DNA from: Bacteroidaceae bacterium
GTDB taxonomy: Bacteria; Bacteroidota; Bacteroidia; Bacteroidales; Bacteroidaceae
NCBI GenBank assembly: GCA_900770665.1
Contig: CAAGKZ010000012.1
Coordinates: 1 to 5,600 of the forward strand
Direction of reading: 5' to 3'
Length of the DNA stretch: 5,600 bases
Both the position numbers and the translations under genes were made by a program. The stretch's first letter is position 1. The number at the start of each line of letters is the position of its first letter. Under the pieces are notes generated by a model. That model was not told where the DNA came from. It saw only the letters and a program-made list of their open reading frames with translations, and searched no databases. Of the stretch, positions 1 to 5,592 are shown in pieces.

Positions 1-168
1 AGCTTTAATCACACTTCGTGTGCTTGAACCTGCTCACGCTCGGCATAGTAAAAGTAAACTTTTCCTCTGCTCTCGCTTAACCGCAGCTTTAATCACACTT
101 CGTGTGCTTGAATCTGCTCCCGCTCGGCATAGTAAAAGTAAACTTTTCCTCTGCTCTCGCTTAACTGC
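1..168. repeat. Two tandem copies of an 84-bp intergenic repeat
   Basis: Two units, 1-84 and 85-168, differ at only three positions; a third unit begins at 169 (AGCTTT) but is replaced at once by a heptamer array. Each unit holds two dyads: CACAC-TTC-GTGTG (10-14/18-22 and 94-98/102-106) and AAAAGT-AA-ACTTTT (50-55/58-63 and 134-139/142-147). Each also holds an internal near-duplicate 11-mer, CTGCTC(A/C)CGCT then CTGCTCTCGCT, 37 bp apart (30-40 and 67-77). The first unit starts at the window edge, so the array may extend left. The period is 28 codons, which explains an open plus-strand frame across it; I do not regard that frame as a gene. The dyads are followed by no U-run, so this is not a clear terminator. 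The copy number and the near-identity are seen directly; that it is a dispersed Bacteroidales intergenic repeat is my impression from memory. Confidence 0.9.
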
Positions 169-171
169 AGC

Positions 172-201
172 TTTCCGTTTTCCGTTTTCCGTTTTCCGTT
201 T
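172..201. repeat. Heptamer tandem array (TTTTCCG)n abutting the M56 stop codon
   Basis: CCG recurs at 175-177, 182-184, 189-191 and 196-198, each separated by TTTT, giving about four copies of a 7-bp unit (CGGAAAA on the transcribed minus strand). The array begins where the third 84-bp unit breaks off, and its last two T bases (200-201) form part of the M56 stop codon (TTA at 200-202, read as TAA). Because it lies just past the stop, copy changes would alter the 3' untranslated region rather than the protein, unless the repeat itself created the present stop. Confidence 0.85.
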
Positions 202-1690
202 ATTTAATTGCTGTTGCGCCGGCCATCAGCGGTAGTCGGGTGTTGTTGCCTGCAATTTCCATTGATGGGCCGTAGTGGTATATTATATGTGCATCGTATC
301 GTGTCTTCTGTCCGGTGTACCACTGTTTGCCGGCAATGTGCTCTATGGTTGCGGCAGTAGCTGTTGCTTTTATCTGCTCAATGTCGGCCGGGGTGGTGCT
401 ACCTGGTGCTGTGACATTACAGTTTGCTATGCTCATGTTGACGGGTTTCCCGTCCTTGCCTGTGGTAAAGTTTACCTTGATGTCACATTTCCTTATTCCG
501 CTTGCACGCAGTGCCTCGGCAGCAGGGAAATTCTCAAGGTCAATGTATTCGCAGTAGTTGTCGGTGAACAGCTGTTCCTCTTCAATTACCGGCAGTTCAA
601 TTCTTGCAATCTCCTTTGGCAACCGTCTGGGTGGTGTCTTTTCATAGGCTATGGTCGCTTTGCCTGCTACCGGCAAGCAAATGGTTGGTTGCACCGCTGT
701 ATCCTCACTCTCTATCGGTTGTTGCTGTTGCGTAGTTCCCTGTTCTGCGGCTTTGGGTGCAGTTATATATATGTATTCGGGCTGTGCAAATGCTCCGATG
801 TAGGCGGCTGAAACAGGTAACAGGTAGAGCCATATGCAGCGCTTGCCGCTCTTGCTCTCCTTGCGTGCCATCATATTTATTCGTTTGCGCACGTGACTTT
901 GGCTGAAACTGTTTGCCAATGGAAACGGGATGTTGCCGGCGGCTTTCTTGAGTATGAGCATCTGATAGGCCTGCGTGTTGCCGTTGCGTTGCAGTACATA
1001 TCTGTCGGCCTCGTATTCATGAATCTCCTTGATGTCATTTGCCAACAGGTATATGAAAGGGTTGAACCATTGCAATGATTTTACTATGCTAATAAGGAGC
1101 ATGTCGTATGAGTGGCCATGCCTGATGTGCCCCTCCTCGTGCAACAGAATCTCCTTGCCACACTCGTCATAGTCGCTTTGTGAGATTACCACATTCCTGA
1201 AAAGGCTGAAGGGTGCTGTGTTGCCTGCATGGCAGTATATTGTCATTCTTTTTTGCCTGTCGACCCATATTGCTCCGCGTCTTACGCGGCGCATTGCCCT
1301 GATGAGGCTTGTAGTAAAAAGCAGTGCGCTTACAATCACTCCCACACTGTATGATATGAATATGTTGCGTGGGGTTATAATCTTCTTCGCACCGGTGTCA
1401 TGGCTTGCTGCAATGGCGCTTCCTGTGCTTTTGCCCGTTTCGCTTTGCGTGCTTCCGGTTGCCGTTGTTTCATGTATAACTGCAGTTTCTGGAACTTTTG
1501 TTGGCTGTTCTATTTTCACCGGGTAGCTTACAATGATGCATGGCAACAGTGCCGAGGCTATGATTATGCATAGCAGGAGCCTGCGGTTGAGCGTGGCGAA
1601 TGTCTCCTTGCGCAACAGCAGTGCGAACGGCAGGTAGAGTACCGCCAGGCTTAATGCCCATTTCAGTATGTAGGTTAGTATGGTTGTCAT
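200..1690 (-). CDS. M56 family (BlaR1-like) membrane metalloprotease sensor
   Basis: This is a 496-residue membrane sensor protease, third in the operon, starting 9 bp after the preceding stop. Predicted layout: TM1 about 4-26, a short basic loop, TM2 37-56, a Ser/Thr-rich loop 57-108, TM3 110-130, a cytoplasmic basic and protease region 131-283, TM4 284-302, then a periplasmic C-terminal part 303-496. The zinc motif is H184-E-E-G-H188, followed by RHGHS; the third ligand is likely in E225-Y-E-A-D229. These match peptidase family M56 (BlaR1/MecR1). Past TM4 there is a Q-rich linker (about 318-330) and then a domain (about 380-475) in place of the penicillin-binding sensor of staphylococcal BlaR1. 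It resembles TonB C-terminal domains and the first module of the upstream gene product. By analogy, a signal at the C-terminal domain activates the cytoplasmic protease and leads to BlaI inactivation. The ligand is unknown; nothing here shows beta-lactam binding. No Shine-Dalgarno is visible, as usual in this phylum. Confidence 0.92.
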   Translation of the reverse strand: MTTILTYILKWALSLAVLYLPFALLLRKETFATLNRRLLLCIIIASALLPCIIVSYPVKIEQPTKVPETAVIHETTATGSTQSETGKSTGSAIAASHDTGAKKIITPRNIFISYSVGVIVSALLFTTSLIRAMRRVRRGAIWVDRQKRMTIYCHAGNTAPFSLFRNVVISQSDYDECGKEILLHEEGHIRHGHSYDMLLISIVKSLQWFNPFIYLLANDIKEIHEYEADRYVLQRNGNTQAYQMLILKKAAGNIPFPLANSFSQSHVRKRINMMARKESKSGKRCIWLYLLPVSAAYIGAFAQPEYIYITAPKAAEQGTTQQQQPIESEDTAVQPTICLPVAGKATIAYEKTPPRRLPKEIARIELPVIEEEQLFTDNYCEYIDLENFPAAEALRASGIRKCDIKVNFTTGKDGKPVNMSIANCNVTAPGSTTPADIEQIKATATAATIEHIAGKQWYTGQKTRYDAHIIYHYGPSMEIAGNNTRLPLMAGATAIK

Positions 1691-1699
1691 AATTTGATT

Positions 1700-2848
1700 T
1701 TATTCCAATTCAATGCGCAAGCGGGCAATTTTTTCAATCTCCTTGCCGTCGAATATTGCCGGTGTCCAGCGTGGCATCTTTTTTGTTGTCTTTTTCAAAC
1801 AGTCTATAATCTCTTTTATAATTTTACTTTCGCTGTTTTTGCCGTTAGTGCTTGAGATTTCCGGGTTGGCAGAGTAGAATATGGCTTTACCGCTCTTTTT
1901 AATCTTCAGATAGATGTCTATGTGTCCTTTTATGTTGTTGCGTGAAATAGTCCTGTCATTCTTCAACTCTTCGACATATATGTTCTTTAGAGCCTTATAA
2001 CCGTCGGGGTACTCCGGCTCGCTTTGCTCAATGTCAACATCGTATCCGTTTATGTTTACCTCAATGCATATATTCTCCTTTGATGCAGTGGAAAAATATT
2101 TACCTTTCAACTCCTTTCCGATGCTTTTGGCTGTGTTCTTCAGGAGCTTTCTTGCATTCTCCACACTCTTATATTCAGTGCTTGAATAGTCGGGGCGCAG
2201 TCTGATGCTTGTAATGGAACTTGACCCTACAGCAATGTGCAGGCTGTTTATGTCGCTGCGACGGGCGGTCTGCCACCTTGTGTCCCAAATTATGCAGCCA
2301 ATGTATCCGGTATCGTATATTTTACCTTCGTGGTCTATTTTCGCATTTATGAACGCGCTTCCGTTTATGCCATAAATCTCTCTCCTTTTCTCGTCTGTAA
2401 TGTGCGCGTCGATTATTGATTGAATCTCTTTACTAATCTTCGGCTTTTCTGCCTTTTGCGTTTTGCCGGCTTTGTGAATTATGCGACAACTGTTCTTGTC
2501 GCGGTTCCATTTTTCACCGGCGATTATGTTCCTGCAACTCTCTTTCAGTAGCTTTTTTGCAGTGTTCAAGGATTTCTCGTCGCAGTTCCCAACAGATGAT
2601 ACTTTGCACTTTGTGATATTGATTCTTGTGGCTTCTCCCTCTTTGTTTGCCTTTACCTTTGCTGTGATTGTGGCGCCGGTGAAAAACTCGTTGAAGTCGA
2701 GCCCGTCGGAACATATTCCTTTTGTGTTACCAAGAGTGGTTTCTATTGTTCCCTCTCTGTTTGTAACTGTTATTTCTTGTGCGTTGGCTGTCAATGCTAC
2801 AAAAAGAAAGAAGATGGTAGTGGTGAGTTTGCAATTAGTTGTTCTCAT
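1700..2848 (-). CDS. Secreted protein with three TonB-C-like modules, between blaI-like and M56 genes
   Basis: I do not recognise this 382-residue protein as a named family. It has a signal peptide (basic start, hydrophobic 9-20, likely cut after A23 in TANA/Q) and no other membrane segment, so it should be periplasmic, or exported further. Three modules can be made out. Module 1 (about 46-128) has K-E-G at 69-71, C81 and W114, matching the M56 sensor domain. Module 2 (about 160-270) opens with a similar strand and D-H-E-G turn (172-175). Module 3 (about 303-382) looks most like a TonB C-terminal domain, with PRWTPAIFDGKEI (359-371) and a closing RLRIELE. There is no TonB membrane anchor or proline-rich spacer, so an energy-transducing role is unlikely. 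Its ATG overlaps the repressor stop by one base (TAATG), so it is probably translationally coupled. It is Lys/Ser/Ile-rich, unlike the hexosaminidase. A role as partner, decoy or modulator of the M56 sensor is inference. Confidence 0.85.
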   Translation of the reverse strand: MRTTNCKLTTTIFFLFVALTANAQEITVTNREGTIETTLGNTKGICSDGLDFNEFFTGATITAKVKANKEGEATRINITKCKVSSVGNCDEKSLNTAKKLLKESCRNIIAGEKWNRDKNSCRIIHKAGKTQKAEKPKISKEIQSIIDAHITDEKRREIYGINGSAFINAKIDHEGKIYDTGYIGCIIWDTRWQTARRSDINSLHIAVGSSSITSIRLRPDYSSTEYKSVENARKLLKNTAKSIGKELKGKYFSTASKENICIEVNINGYDVDIEQSEPEYPDGYKALKNIYVEELKNDRTISRNNIKGHIDIYLKIKKSGKAIFYSANPEISSTNGKNSESKIIKEIIDCLKKTTKKMPRWTPAIFDGKEIEKIARLRIELE

Positions 2849-3228
2849 TACTTGTTTTCGTTTCCTTGTATTATTTCCAACAATTCCTTGATGTCGGCTT
2901 CGCTCAGCTTCTCGTTCTGTGCAAAGAATTTTACCATTGATGAGCCCGAACCGCCGAAGAACGAGTCCTTCACATCCTTCATCACCTGGCCGGTGTAGGC
3001 CTCGCGACTGATGAGAGGGTAGTAGGTGTGGGTCTTGCCACTGAGCTTGCGGTAATCTACAAACCCTTTGTTCAGGAGTATCTTGAGGAATGTTGATATT
3101 GTGGTGTAGGCAGGTTTGGGCTCGGGGTACTTTTCAATTATGTCGTGTATGCAACCACCGTTGGGCATATCCCACAGCGCGTTCATCACCTGCATCTCGG
3201 CTTTTGTAAGTGTATCGAATTTTTTCAT
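2848..3228 (-). CDS. BlaI/MecI/CopY-family transcriptional repressor
   Basis: This is a 126-residue winged-helix repressor, the usual length for the family (Penicillinase_R). The N-terminal DNA-binding domain (about 1-75) carries the hallmarks LTKAEMQVMNALW (7-19), a recognition-helix region PKPAYTTISTFLKIL (37-51), a wing with GKTHTYYPL (64-72), then SREAY (74-78). The C-terminal part (about 76-126) would be the dimerisation and protease-sensitive tail, ending LSEADIKELLEII (108-120). It is first in the operon with the M56 protease that should control it. I chose the ATG at 3226-3228: it gives the family-standard start MKKFDTLTKAE and a short leader. A TTG codon at 3253-3255 would add nine Lys/Asn-rich residues, but it coincides with the last three bases of the -7 promoter element. 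The stop overlaps the next start by one base. It most likely represses its own operon through the dyads at 3271-3300. Confidence 0.95.
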   Translation of the reverse strand: MKKFDTLTKAEMQVMNALWDMPNGGCIHDIIEKYPEPKPAYTTISTFLKILLNKGFVDYRKLSGKTHTYYPLISREAYTGQVMKDVKDSFFGGSGSSMVKFFAQNEKLSEADIKELLEIIQGNENK

Positions 3229-3252
3229 CTTGTTATTTTTTTCTTTCTTGCG

Positions 3253-3284
3253 CAAATATATAACGAATGTTTTAGAAATCTAAA
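3253..3284 (-). promoter_or_regulatory. Promoter of the BlaI / TonB-C / M56 operon
   Basis: On the minus strand, 3260-3253 reads TATATTTG, a perfect match to the Bacteroidetes -7 consensus TAnnTTTG. Nineteen bases upstream lies TTTAG (3284-3280), a partial match to the -33 TTTG element. Transcription would begin near 3246-3248, giving a leader of about 18-20 bases before the ATG at 3228. The -33 region falls inside the operator dyad, so a bound repressor should block the polymerase directly. Confidence 0.7.
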
Positions 3285-3300
3285 GTTTTAGAAATGTAAA
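3271..3300. promoter_or_regulatory. Two tandem BlaI-type operator dyads
   Basis: TTTAGAAATCTAAA at 3271-3284 is a perfect inverted repeat (6-bp arms, 2-bp spacer). TTTAGAAATGTAAA at 3287-3300 is the same dyad with one arm mismatch. The two are offset by 16 bp, so also form a direct repeat. The core TAGAnnT(C/G)TA closely resembles the BlaI/MecI operator core TACAnnTGTA known in staphylococci. Position just upstream of a -7 element and of the repressor gene itself fits autorepression. The dyads are seen directly; their assignment to this BlaI is inference. Confidence 0.72.
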
Positions 3301-3312
3301 TTTGATTTGTGG

Positions 3313-3325
3313 GTTAAACTTTAAC
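3313..3325. promoter_or_regulatory. Upstream dyad GTTAAA-C-TTTAAC
   Basis: This is a perfect 6-bp inverted repeat around a single C, 12 bp upstream of the second operator dyad. It lacks the TAGA/TACA core of the other two, so it is either a site for another protein or an AT-rich upstream element. It may also be chance in AT-rich DNA. Confidence 0.25.
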
Positions 3326-3380
3326 TTTTATTATTAGTAATTGTATGTTGGAGTGGTGGTGCATTGGTGGTATTTGGTTG

Positions 3381-3419
3381 GAAAGACAAACGCCCCACCG
3401 CAGACCTGCGGTGGGGCGT
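3381..3419 (-). terminator. Intrinsic terminator of the hexosaminidase gene
   Basis: A 13-bp perfect GC-rich stem pairs ACGCCCCACCGCA (3390-3402) with TGCGGTGGGGCGT (3407-3419) around a 4-base loop. On the minus strand the stem is followed by TTGTCTTTCC, an interrupted U-tract. It starts 22 bases after the GH20 stop codon and lies ahead of the promoter of the next operon, so it separates the two transcription units. Confidence 0.9.
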
Positions 3420-3441
3420 AGTATTGCATATAAGTGTTTTT

Positions 3442-5418
3442 TTACTTGCTGTAGTTTGTTACCTTGAGGTTTGTAACCTTGCTGCCAAAGTTACCTGTCT
3501 TCTCAAGTGGGAACACGAGGGTGCGAACGTAGAACATCTTGTCCTTGCCCTCGTTGTGGTAGATTGTCTGCTTGTCGAGTGTCTCAATGAGCTTGCCGTT
3601 TACATAGAGCTTTGTCTCGCTCTCGTTACCGCAGATTGTTACCTGTGCCTTCTCGCCGGGGTAGAAACGGAAGTTGAAGGTGTTGAGGTAGCCGTCGCGT
3701 GAGAAACCGAGCTTGCCCTGTGCCGGGTCGGCAAGGTAGAACACTGCGTCGCTTGACTCAAACAATACAGTTCCGTTCTGCTCCTTCTTGTATTCGATGT
3801 CGAACGATACGCTGTAGTCGAAACCAATCTCCTTTACACCTGTCTTTGCTGCGAGGTTGCTGTTTGCTGCTACATTGGCAGCCTCCAGGATTGTGCGCTT
3901 CTCGCCGCTGAAACGGCCGGCGATGTTAATGCCCGGTGCGTCGCTCAGTGCAAGACGTGCCTGGTTGAACTCAGCAAAAGGAACTGATGGTTTAGCGCCT
4001 GTCCACATCTTTACAGCCATTGTCTGCATTGCAGGGTATACGCGATAATGGATGTCCTTGCAGCTGATACCGTTACCTGCGTGGTCGTTCCATACAGCGA
4101 ATGAACCGCCCTTAATCTGTGGGTGCTTCTCCTCGAACTTCTGGTTACCAATCTGTGCGGGTGTCCAGCTGTCGTAGAGGAAGTTGCAGTTGAGGTAGTC
4201 GTAGTAGTAGCCTGCAGCAGGTACAATGTATGTGTAGCCATCGGGGATGCTTACTACATCGTAACCGAGCTTCATCATCTCTGTGGGGTCGGCATAGCCG
4301 TTGTACCACTCGTACATGAGTACGTTGTCAACCTTTACAGGGGTGTTGCCCTTTGCGTGTGTGAGTGCGCCCCAAACGCAAGCCTGCTTGCCATACTTCT
4401 CGGCCTCGCGGATGCAGTGGTCGGTGAAGTAACGGAACTTTTCAACAACAGCTGTGTCGCGGTTAGAGTACTCGTCGGTACCTACGTGGAAGCGTGGGCC
4501 ACGGAACACAGGCTCCTCGCCACCGAGGTACTCCATGAAGAGTGAATCGACGAATGTATATGTTGCAGGGTTGAAGAGGTCGAGGTGGTCAAGACCGTAC
4601 TCCTTGCTGCCAAGCTCGGGGCGGTAGTGTACGAATGCCAATGAGTGAGCAGGAACGTCGAACTCGGGGATAATCTCTACACCCACGCGCTCTGCATGCT
4701 TCTGCAGCTCGATGAACTCCTCCTTTGTATAGTAACCGTCGCGTGATGCAAGGCCGGGGAAGAGGTCGCTCTCCAAACGGAAACCCGATGGTGTCTTTGC
4801 CCAATCGTGGCCAAAGAACTGCTTGAAGGCATTATCGTTGAGGTGAATGTGGAATGTGTTCATCTTGTAGTATGCCATGAAATCGACATACTCGTGCAGG
4901 AAGCTTATGGGGATGAACTTGCGGCCACAGTCGAGCATGAAGCTGCGCATCTCGTAGTCGGGGTAGTCGACGATGGTACCCTTGGGGAGCTTGCCGCCGT
5001 TTTGCTCGGCAATCTGCAACAGTGTACGTGTCGCCCAAATTGCACCGCGCTCTGTTGTTGCCTCAACTTTCACGTTGTTTGCAATGGTAATCTTGTAACC
5101 CTCAGTGCCAAGCTTCTTGTTGTTCTTGATTGAGATGAGGATGTCGCCTTTGCCGGCCTTGCCTGCAACAAGCTGCAACTCGGTGCCGGTCATCTTGCGG
5201 TAGTCGAAGACAAACAACTGAGCCGCGTTGCCGGCACCGGGCTGTGACTTGCTGTACACAACCTTTGTGGCTTCGGTGATTTCAAACTCGCCGGTTGCGC
5301 CAACCCACTCACGTAGTTCGGGGATGACGAATGGCTTTGCATTCTTGTTCTGTGCATTGAGCTGCAGTGTAAAGCAGAGCATCAATGCGGTGAGCAAAAG
5401 TGAAAAACGATTTTTCAT
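3442..5418 (-). CDS. Secreted GH20 beta-N-acetylhexosaminidase with C-terminal lectin-like domain
   Basis: This 658-residue glycoside hydrolase should release terminal N-acetylhexosamine (GlcNAc/GalNAc) from glycans by substrate-assisted catalysis. Residues 1-22 form a signal peptide (LNA/Q cut); C15 is not in a convincing lipobox, so it is probably periplasmic or otherwise exported. Residues about 28-150 are the GH20 N-terminal alpha/beta domain. The TIM barrel (about 152-480) has R158 and D163 in the RSFMLD strand, HIHLND at 190-195, PEFDVPAHS at 251-259, the catalytic D315-E316 pair in H-V-G-T-D-E, W349, W371, and W443-N-D445, likely parts of the sugar pocket. The C-terminal part (about 530-656) reads as a LamG/concanavalin-like beta-sandwich, with VLFES (551-555) and LYVNGK (604-609). 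It appears complete and is transcribed alone from its own promoter. No SusC/SusD pair is in view. Linkage specificity cannot be read from sequence; a lacto-N-biosidase-like or other exo-activity is possible. Confidence 0.95.
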   Translation of the reverse strand: MKNRFSLLLTALMLCFTLQLNAQNKNAKPFVIPELREWVGATGEFEITEATKVVYSKSQPGAGNAAQLFVFDYRKMTGTELQLVAGKAGKGDILISIKNNKKLGTEGYKITIANNVKVEATTERGAIWATRTLLQIAEQNGGKLPKGTIVDYPDYEMRSFMLDCGRKFIPISFLHEYVDFMAYYKMNTFHIHLNDNAFKQFFGHDWAKTPSGFRLESDLFPGLASRDGYYTKEEFIELQKHAERVGVEIIPEFDVPAHSLAFVHYRPELGSKEYGLDHLDLFNPATYTFVDSLFMEYLGGEEPVFRGPRFHVGTDEYSNRDTAVVEKFRYFTDHCIREAEKYGKQACVWGALTHAKGNTPVKVDNVLMYEWYNGYADPTEMMKLGYDVVSIPDGYTYIVPAAGYYYDYLNCNFLYDSWTPAQIGNQKFEEKHPQIKGGSFAVWNDHAGNGISCKDIHYRVYPAMQTMAVKMWTGAKPSVPFAEFNQARLALSDAPGINIAGRFSGEKRTILEAANVAANSNLAAKTGVKEIGFDYSVSFDIEYKKEQNGTVLFESSDAVFYLADPAQGKLGFSRDGYLNTFNFRFYPGEKAQVTICGNESETKLYVNGKLIETLDKQTIYHNEGKDKMFYVRTLVFPLEKTGNFGSKVTNLKVTNYSK

Positions 5419-5472
5419 ATTAAAGTTATTATAAATTAAGAAAATTTACGGAAATAAACTCACAATTTCCAA

Positions 5473-5480
5473 CAAAGATA
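5473..5480 (-). promoter_or_regulatory. -7 promoter element of the hexosaminidase gene
   Basis: The minus strand reads TATCTTTG, a perfect match to the Bacteroidetes -7 consensus TAnnTTTG. It would place the transcript start near 5466-5468, with an AT-rich leader of about 50 bases before the ATG at 5416-5418. No good -33 TTTG is seen at the expected distance (the region reads TGCCTTTTT). The 8-bp palindrome CTCGCGAG (5488-5495) sits between the two positions and could be a regulator site. Confidence 0.6.
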
Positions 5481-5549
5481 CTAAGAACTCGCGAGAAAAA
5501 GGCAGGAAATTGGGAAATAATGCAATTCGTTGGTAGATTGTTTAATACG

Positions 5550-5592
5550 CAACGGGCTTCCGTGGTTGTAATGCGGTCCTGAAAGACCGTAT
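5550..5592. other. Hairpin-prone stretch at the right edge, nature unknown
   Basis: Two small dyads lie close together: ACGG-GCTT-CCGT (5552-5555/5560-5563), and an 8-bp stem 5571-5578/5585-5592 with core CGGTC/GACCG, one G-T pair and a 6-base loop. The second is followed on neither strand by a clear T-run within the window. The minus strand is also open from the window edge to a TAG at 5481-5483 (39 codons), including G-P-H-Y-N-H-G-S-P-L-R. It could be the end of a cut-off gene, a structured RNA or an intergenic repeat; I cannot decide. Confidence 0.35.

Noticed and set aside
1..168. Possible CRISPR array
   Set aside because: The two units are 84 bp, near-identical along their whole length and directly adjacent, with no unique spacers.
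20..235. Plus-strand 71-codon frame through the left repeats
   Set aside because: It is open only because the 84-bp repeat is a multiple of three; it has no promoter or family resemblance and runs into the M56 gene antisense.
1700..2848. Naming the middle protein as TonB
   Set aside because: It has a cleavable signal peptide and no retained membrane anchor or proline-rich spacer; only the domain fold resembles TonB C-termini.
2481..2891. Plus-strand 136-codon frame antisense to the middle gene and repressor end
   Set aside because: It crosses a conserved stop-start overlap on the other strand and reads as low-complexity Phe/Leu/Ser/Val; a shadow.
200..3228. Calling the operon a beta-lactam resistance locus
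   Set aside because: The M56 C-terminus has no visible penicillin-binding motifs, and no beta-lactamase or PBP gene is present in the window.
3349..3381. G-quadruplex on the plus strand (repeated GG runs)
   Set aside because: Only two-base G runs with unequal loops; the minus strand is the transcribed sense here, so the C-rich RNA reading is the more sensible one.
3364..3702. Plus-strand 112-codon frame over the terminator and the GH20 3' end
   Set aside because: It is antisense to a clear GH20 domain, begins by the terminator hairpin, and has a hydrophobic/Val-rich composition typical of a shadow frame.
4123..4545. Plus-strand 140-codon frame inside the GH20 gene
   Set aside because: It is antisense to the catalytic domain, Val/Cys/Leu-rich, with no start signals or recognisable motif.
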